Shown here: positions 1-7,963 of the stretch, piece by piece
Numbering within the stretch: position 1 is the stretch's first letter
Layout: each line of letters begins with the position of its first letter
Origin: UBA2287 sp964479665
Lineage (GTDB): Bacteria; Bacteroidota; Bacteroidia; Bacteroidales; Tenuifilaceae
Direction of reading: 5' to 3'
Length of the DNA stretch: 17,557 nt
NCBI GenBank assembly: GCA_964479665.1
Contig: CAYZNN010000042.1
Span: 1-17,557, forward strand
The notes under the pieces: generated by a model
Databases searched by the model: none
Told to the model about the DNA's origin: nothing
The model's input: the letters and a program-made list of their open reading frames with translations, nothing else
Position numbers and translations under genes: made by a program

Positions 1-11
1 TAAATTTAACC

Positions 12-79
12 TTAGTGCGGTAAATCTAGCGCTTTTTCAAATATTAAAACTGATAATGAGGTGTTTACAACCGCACTAA
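12..79. repeat. 10-bp perfect inverted repeat with 48-nt spacer
   Basis: TTAGTGCGGT at 12-21 is the exact reverse complement of ACCGCACTAA at 70-79. The spacer is AT-rich and contains the small palindrome AGCGCT. Neither strand has a T-run right after the outer arm, so it does not look like an intrinsic terminator. It could be a long hairpin in a transcript or a chance match. No function is assigned. Confidence 0.4.
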
Positions 80-95
80 TTTCAATGGGGACAAG

Positions 96-197
96 TTAGG
101 AACCTATAAAAACTACTTCTCGACGATTGTTGATTTTTGCATCAACATGGGGATCGTGAGTGTACATTTGGTTCTTGGTAAATATGGTCTCTAAAGG
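96..197 (-). pseudogene. Possible relic of an OmpA-family C-terminus
   Basis: On the minus strand an open stretch of 33 codons ends at a TAA at 96-98. Its last residues read INNRREVVFIGS, preceded by DPHVDAK. This resembles the extreme C-terminus of OmpA/peptidoglycan-binding domains, which often end with an NRRxE motif followed by hydrophobic residues. The frame is closed upstream by stops at 198-200 and 213-215, and no OmpA-like sequence is seen in the other frames beyond that. If the resemblance is real, this is the broken tail of a lost gene. It could also be a coincidental open stretch, since no domain core is present. Confidence 0.3.
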
Positions 198-276
198 TTA
201 GTACATAGGGGATTAACGAATTTATTATAATATTGAGAATAAGCACCTTTTTTTGACGAAATGTTTAATAGATAAC

Positions 277-314
277 ACAAAAAAAGGAGTATGGAATTTC
301 TCCATACTCCTTTT
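277..314 (-). terminator. Intrinsic terminator of the mutAB operon
   Basis: A perfect 14-bp stem (282-295 with 301-314) encloses a 5-nt loop. On the minus strand the stem is followed by a run of T residues (the A-run at 279-285 on the plus strand). It lies about 20 bases beyond the mutB stop codon, as expected for an intrinsic terminator ending the mutA-mutB transcript. Confidence 0.88.
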
Positions 315-335
315 GGATATAAGAAAACTATAAAA

Positions 336-2465
336 CTACTCCTTGCCTAATAGCAATTCGAGTATCTGTTTGCCTGCTAGGGAAACAGGGGTTCCAGGAC
401 CAAAAATGGCTGCAACGCCATTGTCGTAAAGGAACTGATAGTCCTGTGCGGGAATTACTCCGCCGCAAATAACCATAATGTCGTCGCGGCCCAATTTTTT
501 GAGTTCCTCCATTACCTGGGGCACTAAAGTTTTGTGGCCTGCAGCAAGGCTTGATACTCCTAGAATATGAACATCGTTTTCTACGGCTTGCTTTGCTGCC
601 TCTGCTGGGGTTTGAAATAGCGGCCCAATATCAACATCGAAACCAATATCGGCGTAGCCGGTTGCAACTACTTTGGCTCCGCGGTCGTGACCGTCTTGCC
701 CCATTTTGGCAATCATAATTCGTGGCTGACGTCCCTCGAGTTTGGCAAACTTTTCGCATAACTCGCGGGCCTCTTTAAATGTACTGTCGCTCATGGATTC
801 TGAAGAATAAACACCTGAAATGGATCGTATTACTGCTTTGTATCTGCCAACAACCTTTTCGCAGGCAAAACTGATTTCGCCAAGGGTTGCACGTTTTTTG
901 GCAGCATCAATAGAAAGTTCTAAAAGGTTGCCTTTTCCAGATTCTACGCACTGTGTTATGGCTTTGAGTGCAGCCTGCACTTCGGCCTCGTTGCGATTAG
1001 AACGCAATTGCTTAAGTCTTGCAATTTGCGATTCGCGAACGGCAGTGTTGTCAACATCCAGTATTTCAATAGGATCCTCCTTTTCTAAGCGGTATTTGTT
1101 GAGGCCAACAATTATATCTTTTCCGCTATCTATGCGTGCCTGCTTTCTTGCGGCAGCTTCTTCAATACGCATTTTAGGAATACCTGTCTCTATTGCCTTG
1201 GCCATGCCGCCAAGTTCCTCAACTTCTTGAATTAGTGTCCAGGCCTTATGAGCAATTTCGTGGGTTAGTTTTTCAACATAGTACGAACCAGCCCAGGGGT
1301 CAACTGCTTTGCAAATATTGGTTTCTTCTTGTAAATATATTTGGGTATTTCGAGCAATTCTTGCCGAAAAGTCGGTTGGCAAAGCAATGGCTTCGTCGAG
1401 TGCGTTAGTATGAAGGCTTTGTGTATGTCCCAACGCCGCAGCCAGAGCCTCAATGCAGGTGCGTCCCACGTTGTTAAATGGGTCCTGTTCTGTTAAGCTC
1501 CATCCCGATGTTTGGCTGTGGGTACGAAGTGCTAACGATTTTGGGTTCTTGGGGTTGAATTGTTTCACAATTTTTGCCCAAAGCAAGCGCGCGGCTCTCA
1601 TTTTGGCAATTTCCATGAAGTGATTCATGCCAATGGCCCAGAAAAAAGAAAGGCGGGGGGCAAATGCATCAATATCGAGGCCCGAATTTACACCTGTACG
1701 CAGGTATTCGAGGCCATCGGCTAGCGTATATGCCAACTCAATGTCGGCTGTGGCACCCGCCTCTTGCATATGATATCCCGAAATGGAAATGCTGTTGAAT
1801 TTGGGCATATTCTTAGCCGTATATTCAAATATATCGGCAATAATTTTCATCGAGAATTCTGGAGGGTATATGTAGGTGTTTCGCACCATGAATTCTTTCA
1901 AAATGTCATTCTGTATGGTGCCGCTGAGTTGGTCGAGAGTTGCGCCCTGCTCGAGCGCAGCAACAATGTAAAAGGACAAAACGGGCAAAACGGCTCCGTT
2001 CATGGTCATTGAAACCGACATTTTATTGAGCGGAATGCCATCGAAAAGAATTTTCATATCTTCTACCGAATCGATGGCAACACCTGCTTTACCTACATCG
2101 CCCACAACGCGATCATGATCCGAATCGTAGCCCCGATGCGTTGCAAGGTCGAAGGCAACCGAGAGGCCCATTTGGCCAGCAGCCAAATTGCGACGATAGA
2201 AAGCATTCGACTCGTGAGCAGTTGAAAATCCTGCATACTGCCGAACAGTCCAGGGCTTCATTACATACATGGTGCTGTATGGCCCCCGAAGGAAAGGTGG
2301 AATTCCTGCTGCATAGTTCAGGTGCTCCATATTCTCCAAATCAGATGCGCTGTAAACGGGCTTAACAGGAATTTGCTCGGGGGTTATGAAGGGTTGCCCA
2401 GGTTCGGTACGAGCGTCACCCTCGAACTTCTGGTTAATTTTTATTTTTGAAAAATCTGGTTTCAT
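336..2465 (-). CDS. mutB: Methylmalonyl-CoA mutase large subunit (B12-binding)
   Basis: This is the catalytic subunit of adenosylcobalamin-dependent methylmalonyl-CoA mutase, interconverting (R)-methylmalonyl-CoA and succinyl-CoA in the cytoplasm. The 709 residues match the family's usual length. An N-terminal TIM-barrel substrate domain covers about 30-400 and holds the conserved RQYAGF segment (Tyr77), Arg195 and His232. By recalled alignment these correspond to substrate-contacting Tyr89, Arg207 and His244 of the Propionibacterium enzyme. The C-terminal cobalamin domain has DGHDRG at 591-596, with His593 the predicted lower axial cobalt ligand, then SSL near 638-640 and GG near 668-669. 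It starts 48 bases after mutA stops, so the two are very probably one operon encoding an alpha/beta heterodimer. In Bacteroidota this enzyme typically works in succinate-to-propionate fermentation or propionate use. The G-protein chaperone MeaB and methylmalonyl-CoA epimerase genes are not in the window. Confidence 0.97.
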   Translation of the reverse strand: MKPDFSKIKINQKFEGDARTEPGQPFITPEQIPVKPVYSASDLENMEHLNYAAGIPPFLRGPYSTMYVMKPWTVRQYAGFSTAHESNAFYRRNLAAGQMGLSVAFDLATHRGYDSDHDRVVGDVGKAGVAIDSVEDMKILFDGIPLNKMSVSMTMNGAVLPVLSFYIVAALEQGATLDQLSGTIQNDILKEFMVRNTYIYPPEFSMKIIADIFEYTAKNMPKFNSISISGYHMQEAGATADIELAYTLADGLEYLRTGVNSGLDIDAFAPRLSFFWAIGMNHFMEIAKMRAARLLWAKIVKQFNPKNPKSLALRTHSQTSGWSLTEQDPFNNVGRTCIEALAAALGHTQSLHTNALDEAIALPTDFSARIARNTQIYLQEETNICKAVDPWAGSYYVEKLTHEIAHKAWTLIQEVEELGGMAKAIETGIPKMRIEEAAARKQARIDSGKDIIVGLNKYRLEKEDPIEILDVDNTAVRESQIARLKQLRSNRNEAEVQAALKAITQCVESGKGNLLELSIDAAKKRATLGEISFACEKVVGRYKAVIRSISGVYSSESMSDSTFKEARELCEKFAKLEGRQPRIMIAKMGQDGHDRGAKVVATGYADIGFDVDIGPLFQTPAEAAKQAVENDVHILGVSSLAAGHKTLVPQVMEELKKLGRDDIMVICGGVIPAQDYQFLYDNGVAAIFGPGTPVSLAGKQILELLLGKE

Positions 2466-2513
2466 GCTGAATGGGTTTAATATTAAAACTTTACCGGATG
2501 TGTTGGCTAAAAA

Positions 2514-4388
2514 CTAACCAATGTTAAGCATCTGTTGGTATTGCTTAAGCGTTTCGAGCAGATTCGATTTTACGCTTATGTAGTTTTTAATTCCTTTCGC
2601 TTCGAGTTCAGGTTTGCATGCAGGTTCTCCGGCAACAACAAATAAAGCACTATTGCCAATTTTGCCAAAAGCTTCTGGGGCGTATGCGGAATACTCGTCG
2701 TCCGATGAGCAGATGACAACCATATCAGCCTTTGCTTCAAGTGCAGCCCTAACTCCTTCATCCACCGATTTAAATCCAATGTTATCAATTACTTCAAACC
2801 CGGCACAGGCAAAAAAGTTGCAGCTGAATTGGGCCCTGGCCCTTCTGAAGGCAAGCCCGCCAATGGTGAGCATGAAAACCTTTGGGCGCTTCCCGCTGGC
2901 ATCGGTTCTGTATCGGAGTTCTTCAATTTGCTGGGCAGCCCGGAATGGCACCAAGGGTTCGGCAAGCGCACCTTGGGAGTTTGCTGGAAATTTCACATGT
3001 TCATCTCGAATGATGCTTGTGTTAGCCACCTCGCCAAAATTGGGGTACTGATTGGTTCCGAGAACCGTTTCACGTCGCGATGAAATATTTGCTAATTTTT
3101 TTTGAGCAACATTTTTTATTTCGTTCTGAATAAAACCTTTGCTGAAGGCAGACACAAAACCACCCATTTCATCAACTTTCAGGAAAAGGTTCCAGGCATG
3201 CTCTGCAATGGATGCGGTTAGCATTTCAATGTAGTAGCTACCCGCCGACGGGTCAACAACCTTCGATAGGTATGCCTCTTCTTTGAGTAGCAGCTGCTGA
3301 TTGCGAGCGATTCTTTCTGAAAATACCGTAGGTTTCTGATACGGTGCATCGAAGGGTAGAACGGTTATACTATGAACGCCCCCTAGAGCCGCCGACATGG
3401 CTTCAGTAGAAGTGCGGAGCATATTCACGTAGGGGTCGTAAATGGTTAAATTAAACATTCCGGAAACGGCGTGAATGCTTATTTGTGCTGACTTCAGGTC
3501 GGATGGTTTGTATGCCTCAACCAGTTTTGCCCATAGTAACCTTGCTGCTCTGAATTTTGCAATCTCCATAAAGTAATTTGGTCCAATGCCAAATGTGAAA
3601 CGTAAACGTTGGGCGCTCTCATCAATAGAAATTCCTTTGTCGGAAAGCCACTGCAAATACTCAACGCCCATTGCTAGTGAAAATGCCAATTCTTGTGTAG
3701 CCGATGCACCTGAGTTGTGAAAAATGCATCCGCCAATTTCAAATAGTTTGAAACGAGGCAACTTTTGGCCATTATTAAAATGCTCAAAAACTCTCTGGTG
3801 AGCAGTCTCTTCATCAATACTGAACTGGCCATTTAAAACTAGGTTGTTTAATGGGCTATAATTGAATGAGCCATTGGCCTTTTCTGATTTTTGATTGCTT
3901 TTGTTGAGGTATTCTACCAAAACAGGAAGAATTTTTCTCGACCCGCAGCCCGAAACGAAATTCACCTCGGTTTTGCTGAAGTCAAATCCTGTTAAAAGTG
4001 TTTCTAACCCATCAACGCTTGGTTCGCAGTTTTTGCAGGTTTCAAATCCTATCGAATCAACACCTTGTGCTAAAGCTTTTAAAGCTGATTGGTTCGCTGC
4101 TGCAGAATCGCTTGCGTCGAAGTCCTGGCGAATAAGCCAATTATTACCCTCCTTTTCATTGCCCCGAACGAAAGGAAACTTTCCAGGTGTGGCGTTAATA
4201 AATCCAATTCCTTCCAAATCTTCTGCTCGGTAGTAGGGTCGAACACCGAATCCCTCAAGGGTTTTCCAAACCAACTTTTTATCGTAGTCGGCCCCCTTAA
4301 GGTCTTGTAGTATTACCTCTTCCCACTCCTTTGTTGTAATGGGCGGAAATTCAGTAAACAGTTTGCTATTCGTGGTTTTGTCTGCCAT
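2514..4388 (-). CDS. mutA: Methylmalonyl-CoA mutase small subunit
   Basis: This is the non-catalytic partner subunit of methylmalonyl-CoA mutase. The 624 residues are typical of MutA, shorter than MutB. It keeps the barrel fold, with segments closely parallel to MutB (FMEIAKFRAARLLWAKLVEA near the middle, VDPSAGSYYIEML further on). The C-terminal cobalamin-like domain is degenerate: where MutB has DGHDRG, this protein reads LAFRRA at about 512-517, so the Asp and the cobalt-ligating His are replaced by Leu and Phe. That loss is normal for MutA, which does not bind B12, and supports a structural role. It is the first gene of the mutA-mutB operon, and a promoter-like site lies about 32 bases upstream of its ATG. 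The short predicted leader leaves no room for a cobalamin riboswitch. Confidence 0.95.
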   Translation of the reverse strand: MADKTTNSKLFTEFPPITTKEWEEVILQDLKGADYDKKLVWKTLEGFGVRPYYRAEDLEGIGFINATPGKFPFVRGNEKEGNNWLIRQDFDASDSAAANQSALKALAQGVDSIGFETCKNCEPSVDGLETLLTGFDFSKTEVNFVSGCGSRKILPVLVEYLNKSNQKSEKANGSFNYSPLNNLVLNGQFSIDEETAHQRVFEHFNNGQKLPRFKLFEIGGCIFHNSGASATQELAFSLAMGVEYLQWLSDKGISIDESAQRLRFTFGIGPNYFMEIAKFRAARLLWAKLVEAYKPSDLKSAQISIHAVSGMFNLTIYDPYVNMLRTSTEAMSAALGGVHSITVLPFDAPYQKPTVFSERIARNQQLLLKEEAYLSKVVDPSAGSYYIEMLTASIAEHAWNLFLKVDEMGGFVSAFSKGFIQNEIKNVAQKKLANISSRRETVLGTNQYPNFGEVANTSIIRDEHVKFPANSQGALAEPLVPFRAAQQIEELRYRTDASGKRPKVFMLTIGGLAFRRARAQFSCNFFACAGFEVIDNIGFKSVDEGVRAALEAKADMVVICSSDDEYSAYAPEAFGKIGNSALFVVAGEPACKPELEAKGIKNYISVKSNLLETLKQYQQMLNIG

Positions 4389-4419
4389 AACGTGATTGGT
4401 TTTTAAAATAATCGGAGCG

Positions 4420-4427
4420 CAAAGTTA
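4420..4427 (-). promoter_or_regulatory. Bacteroidota-type -7 box for mutAB
   Basis: The minus strand reads TAACTTTG, an exact match to the Bacteroidota -7 consensus TAnnTTTG, 32 bases upstream of the mutA start. Transcription would begin near 4413, giving a leader of about 25 nt. No clear TTTG -33 box is seen at the usual 19-21-base spacing. Confidence 0.5.
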
Positions 4428-4514
4428 CAAACTAATACCATTGAAAGTTTTATTGTTTGCATCGATTTTAGACTGTTATGGAGCATAATGCTTTAAATAA
4501 AAAAGGGGTACAAT

Positions 4515-4543
4515 AAAAAAGGCAGGATTCATGCCCTGCCTTT
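4515..4543 (-). terminator. Intrinsic terminator of the S9 peptidase gene
   Basis: Arms AAAGGCAGG (4518-4526) and CCTGCCTTT (4535-4543) form a 9-bp stem with an 8-nt loop. On the minus strand the stem runs into a T-tract (A-run at 4515-4520). It lies about 20 bases beyond the peptidase stop codon. Confidence 0.85.
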
Positions 4544-4563
4544 ATGTTTGGAATAGTAACTAC

Positions 4564-6978
4564 TTATTTTTCTTTAATATGCTTTTCAAGCCATGTGTCC
4601 ATTTCCCATAGCGTATGGAGAATTGATTGCTTCGCTCTATATCCGTGGCTTTCGTGGGGGAGTACTACCAATCTAGCGTTGGCACCAAAACCTTTAAGTG
4701 CAGAAAAAAAGCGTTCGCTTTGCATAGGAAAGGTTCCGCTGTTACTGTCCGACTCGCCATGAATTAATAGAATTGGTTCATTTATTTTATTGGCATACAT
4801 AAATGGCGACATTTTCAAATACACTTCTGGGGCTTCCCATAAATTCCGTTCTTCACCCTGAAAGCCAAAAGGGGTTAGGGTTCTGTTGTATGCTCCGCTC
4901 CGGGCAATTGCAGTTGCAAAAAAATCGCTATGGGCAAGCAGATTGGCTGCCATGAATGCACCATAAGAGTGTCCGCCAATGGCAATTCTCTTCGGGTCGG
5001 CTATACCCATACTTGTTAAGGCATCAATCGCAGCTTTTGCATTAGAAACCAACTGTTCAATAAATGAATCGTTTGGAAGTAGCGAATCTTTTCCAATTAT
5101 TGGCATACCCGGATTGTCGAACACTGCATAGCCACGAGCTACCCAAAGTATGGGCGAGGTTTTGCCCGGTCGGATGAAGCGGTATGGCGATTCTTTCACC
5201 TGTGCGGCCAAATTGGGGTCGACGTATTCCTGTGGGTATGCCCACATGAGCACAGGTAGTTGCTTTGAACCCTTTACGTACTCCGAGGGGAGGTATAGAT
5301 TACCGGTAAGTTCAACACCATCGGCTCTTTTATAACGAACAAGTTCCTTGTTAACATTGGCCAGTTGGGGGTAGCGGTGTGTAAAGTTAGTAAACTGCTT
5401 AATGCAATTTCTTTTTATATTGCGAATTTGGTAATTGGGTTGCTCGGTAACCGATTCCCGAATGGTTAGAAACTGGTTAGGTTCCTTATTTAAAAAAGCA
5501 ATAAATTGTTCGTAGAAAGGAGCCTGGCACTGCCACAGCCTTTTGGTTTTGAAAGTTGCCAGATCCATTTCGTCAATAAATGGCATGTTCCCTTTTGGCG
5601 ATGCTCCTTGTCCTGTGAGGTACAATTTTCGTTTGGTTTTATCGGATCTGAGCACTAAAAAGCCGTTAAGGTTTGCTTCAAGAATTGGGCTTCCGGGGTC
5701 CCCATAGGCATCTTGCCACGAGCGGTCCCAAACTGTTTGCATAGGTTGATTTGGGATTGAAGGGTTGAAGATACTTGCAATTACCCTGCGGGTGTCCCAC
5801 CACCGTTCATATGCTATGGCTACTGTTTCCCAGCCCCATTGAATGCCTGCAAATCTTAATTTCATTGAAATTAATGGTTGGGCTTTCGACTTAAATGGTG
5901 CTTCGAGAGTGTACACAATATCTCTTACCTCCACCCTCCTCTTTGGGTCGCCATCATCCTGGGCTTCAACCCAGTAAATTGAAGCAGGGGCATCGGCTCG
6001 CCACGAGAAATTACGTGGACCCTTTTGAACCGCACTGAAGCCCTGAGGGATATCTTCAGCTAATGGTGTTTCGGCTAGTTGCTTGAAAAGATTTCCATTT
6101 ATTGTCCATATTTGAACAGATTTTGGAAAGCGATTGTAAGGCACAATATATGAGAAGGGGCGCATTAGCTGTTCAACCAGTATGTATTCGCCGTTGGGCG
6201 AAACCGTGAAATCGGTTATCAAATCGGGGTTGCCGATAGGTTTAGGATGCTGCTCTCCGTTGGCCAGCATAATTTGACAGTAAGCATAGTGTTCAAACTT
6301 TTCCTCATCGGCCTTGTTCTGTAAAAGATCCTGAAATGTTCGCACTTTAGAGGCTTTCCCTTGGCTCACTTGTATCGATGGTCCTGTAGGTACTTTTTGT
6401 TGGTCCACAAAAGGCTCGCGGTAGAGTACCCTCGAGGCAAAAAGTACACCGCTGCTGTTGGGTAACCAAACAAAACTATTCGAAACGAGAGCGCCGAGAA
6501 GGTTCGTTGCCCACTGAGTAGCCTTTCCCGAGTTAGCGTCGACTACCCAAAGCTCTATTGTTGATGCTCTGTATATGGTTAAAGCTATGCTTGTTCCGTT
6601 GGGCGACCACTGAAAGCTAGCAATTCTTCCGTCTGCGGGCAATCCAGTTATTGGGTATTCTCCTTCGTTGCTTATTTTGCGTATAGTAATTCGCTCGATA
6701 AAGTTAACACGGCTCGATCCGTAATTATTCGGATTTATTCTTAACCCTGCAAGACGTAGTTCTTCCTGTGCAAGTTCAGAAATGTCAGGCATTTCCTGAG
6801 GGTAAGCAAAAATAGCATGGCTGCGTGTTGGGCTTAACGAAAGGCGCGGGGTTGCCGGTGCATTCACTATTTCAAGTATCTCCTTGGGTGGTTCCATGTA
6901 CCTTGTGGCTTCCTGACCATGGATAGGTGAGTAGAAAAGGAATAGAAAAAAAATTATTATCGCTTTTGGCCTTTTCAT
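4564..6978 (-). CDS. Exported S9-family serine peptidase, glutamyl-endopeptidase-like
   Basis: This is a predicted secreted or periplasmic prolyl-oligopeptidase-fold peptidase of 804 residues. The N-terminus (MKRPKAIIIFFLFLFYS, then a likely cut near HGQ/E, about residue 22) is a typical signal peptide. A long beta-propeller-like region with repeated blade-type segments spans about 40-540, followed by an alpha/beta-hydrolase domain. The nucleophile motif is GGHSYGAF with Ser671; the other triad members are probably Asp744 in HGESDSNSG and His778 in ESHGYR. The segment GEERNLWEAPE after the nucleophile resembles the S9D branch (glutamyl peptidases such as plant CGEP and bacterial relatives) more than classical DPP-IV or acylaminoacyl peptidases; this subfamily call is from memory. 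It is a single-gene unit with its own terminator, transcribed away from dapD. Substrate specificity is not proven by sequence. Confidence 0.88.
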   Translation of the reverse strand: MKRPKAIIIFFLFLFYSPIHGQEATRYMEPPKEILEIVNAPATPRLSLSPTRSHAIFAYPQEMPDISELAQEELRLAGLRINPNNYGSSRVNFIERITIRKISNEGEYPITGLPADGRIASFQWSPNGTSIALTIYRASTIELWVVDANSGKATQWATNLLGALVSNSFVWLPNSSGVLFASRVLYREPFVDQQKVPTGPSIQVSQGKASKVRTFQDLLQNKADEEKFEHYAYCQIMLANGEQHPKPIGNPDLITDFTVSPNGEYILVEQLMRPFSYIVPYNRFPKSVQIWTINGNLFKQLAETPLAEDIPQGFSAVQKGPRNFSWRADAPASIYWVEAQDDGDPKRRVEVRDIVYTLEAPFKSKAQPLISMKLRFAGIQWGWETVAIAYERWWDTRRVIASIFNPSIPNQPMQTVWDRSWQDAYGDPGSPILEANLNGFLVLRSDKTKRKLYLTGQGASPKGNMPFIDEMDLATFKTKRLWQCQAPFYEQFIAFLNKEPNQFLTIRESVTEQPNYQIRNIKRNCIKQFTNFTHRYPQLANVNKELVRYKRADGVELTGNLYLPSEYVKGSKQLPVLMWAYPQEYVDPNLAAQVKESPYRFIRPGKTSPILWVARGYAVFDNPGMPIIGKDSLLPNDSFIEQLVSNAKAAIDALTSMGIADPKRIAIGGHSYGAFMAANLLAHSDFFATAIARSGAYNRTLTPFGFQGEERNLWEAPEVYLKMSPFMYANKINEPILLIHGESDSNSGTFPMQSERFFSALKGFGANARLVVLPHESHGYRAKQSILHTLWEMDTWLEKHIKEK

Positions 6979-7082
6979 TGCAAACTGTTTGGCGTTGTAA
7001 TAAGTTTAACTGTAAGGCTTTTGACGGAAAAATAGGTTTTAAGTTTAAAATGGTTGGGGTTCGTACTATTGAGAAAAACCGT

Positions 7083-7090
7083 TACTTTTG
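7083..7090 (+). promoter_or_regulatory. Candidate -7 promoter box for dapD
   Basis: TACTTTTG matches TAnnTTTG and lies 24 bases before the dapD ATG, in the divergent spacer between the peptidase and dapD. A weak TTCG sits 19 bases upstream as a possible -33 element. The pattern is short and this spacer is AT-rich, so a chance match is possible. Confidence 0.4.
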
Positions 7091-7114
7091 GGGTTTGTTC
7101 TTAATTGAAATAGG

Positions 7115-7930
7115 ATGAGCGATTTAATGCGAATTGTAGAAACAGCCTGGGAAAACCGAGGCGGTTTCTTGTCGGCCGAAATGCATGTAGCCATAGAAAA
7201 TGTAATAGATTTGCTCGACAAAGGAGAGTTAAGAGTGGCCGAACCGATAGAGGATGGGTGGAGAGTTAATGAATGGGTTAAAAAAGCAGTTATCCTTTAC
7301 TTCCCAATAAGAAAAATGCAAACCATTGAGGTTGGTCCTTTCGAATTTCACGATAAAATTCCCCTAAAAAAAGGTTTCGAGCAGAAGGGTGTTAGAGTGG
7401 TTCCCCATGCTATAGCTCGCTATGGTTCATACCTGGCGAAGGGAAGCATACTCATGCCTTCGTATGTAAACATTGGAGCGTATGTCGATTCGGGAACAAT
7501 GGTCGACACATGGGCAACTGTTGGTTCGTGCGCGCAAATTGGGAAAAACGTACACCTATCAGGAGGAGTTGGAATTGGAGGCGTTCTTGAGCCGGTACAG
7601 GCTTCGCCCGTAATTATTGAGGATGGCTGTTTTATAGGTTCACGATGTATAGTGGTTGAAGGGGCAAGAGTTGGAAAAGAGGCAGTGTTAGGGGCAAATG
7701 TTGTTATTACCCAATCAACCAAGGTAATCGATGTAACAGGCCCTAAGGCAGTTGAGTACAGTGGGTATGTTCCTCCTCGCAAAGTGGTAATCCCGGGCTC
7801 CTACACCAAACGGTTTGCAGCAGGCGATTATCAGGTGCCGTGTGCATTAATTATTGGAGAAAGAAAACCATCGACCGACCTAAAAACATCGCTTAACGAT
7901 GCACTTAGAGAATTTAATGTAGCGGTATAG
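7115..7930 (+). CDS. dapD: Tetrahydrodipicolinate N-succinyltransferase
   Basis: DapD transfers succinate from succinyl-CoA to 2,3,4,5-tetrahydrodipicolinate in the succinylase branch of meso-diaminopimelate and lysine synthesis, in the cytoplasm. At 271 residues it has the usual length. An N-terminal helical part (about 1-95) is followed by a left-handed beta-helix of hexapeptide repeats (about 100-215). Conserved segments include VVPHAIARYGSYLAKG, GTMVDTWATVGSCAQIG, HLSGGVGIGGVLEP and IEDGCFIGSRCIVVEG, all hallmark DapD sequence. The ATG fits the family N-terminus. It heads a plus-strand run of envelope genes, with the first glycosyltransferase starting 33 bases later. Its presence implies diaminopimelate-type peptidoglycan, in agreement with mpl at the far end of the run. 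Confidence 0.97.
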   Translation: MSDLMRIVETAWENRGGFLSAEMHVAIENVIDLLDKGELRVAEPIEDGWRVNEWVKKAVILYFPIRKMQTIEVGPFEFHDKIPLKKGFEQKGVRVVPHAIARYGSYLAKGSILMPSYVNIGAYVDSGTMVDTWATVGSCAQIGKNVHLSGGVGIGGVLEPVQASPVIIEDGCFIGSRCIVVEGARVGKEAVLGANVVITQSTKVIDVTGPKAVEYSGYVPPRKVVIPGSYTKRFAAGDYQVPCALIIGERKPSTDLKTSLNDALREFNVAV

Positions 7931-7937
7931 AAAAGAT

Positions 7938-7945
7938 TAAATTTG
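7938..7945 (+). promoter_or_regulatory. Candidate -7 box before the glycosyltransferase block
   Basis: TAAATTTG matches TAnnTTTG just after the dapD stop and 18 bases before the glycosyltransferase ATG. No good -33 element is seen (only TTTA, 21 bases upstream). If real, it would let the glycosyltransferase genes be transcribed apart from dapD. Confidence 0.28.
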
Positions 7946-7963
7946 TTATAATTCTAAATATAC

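Noticed and set aside
820..1230. Plus-strand open frame of 136 codons
   Set aside because: It lies wholly opposite mutB, an unmistakable coding sequence, and its translation shows no domain; it is an antisense shadow.
2614..3051. Plus-strand open frame of 145 codons
   Set aside because: It is antisense within mutA and its translation is low-complexity Ser/Ala-rich with no recognisable family.
4389..4560. Cobalamin riboswitch upstream of mutA
   Set aside because: The predicted leader is about 25 nt and no B12-box-like sequence or complex fold is visible.
7420..7782. Minus-strand open frame of 120 codons
   Set aside because: It is antisense to the repetitive hexapeptide region of dapD, where long shadow frames are expected.
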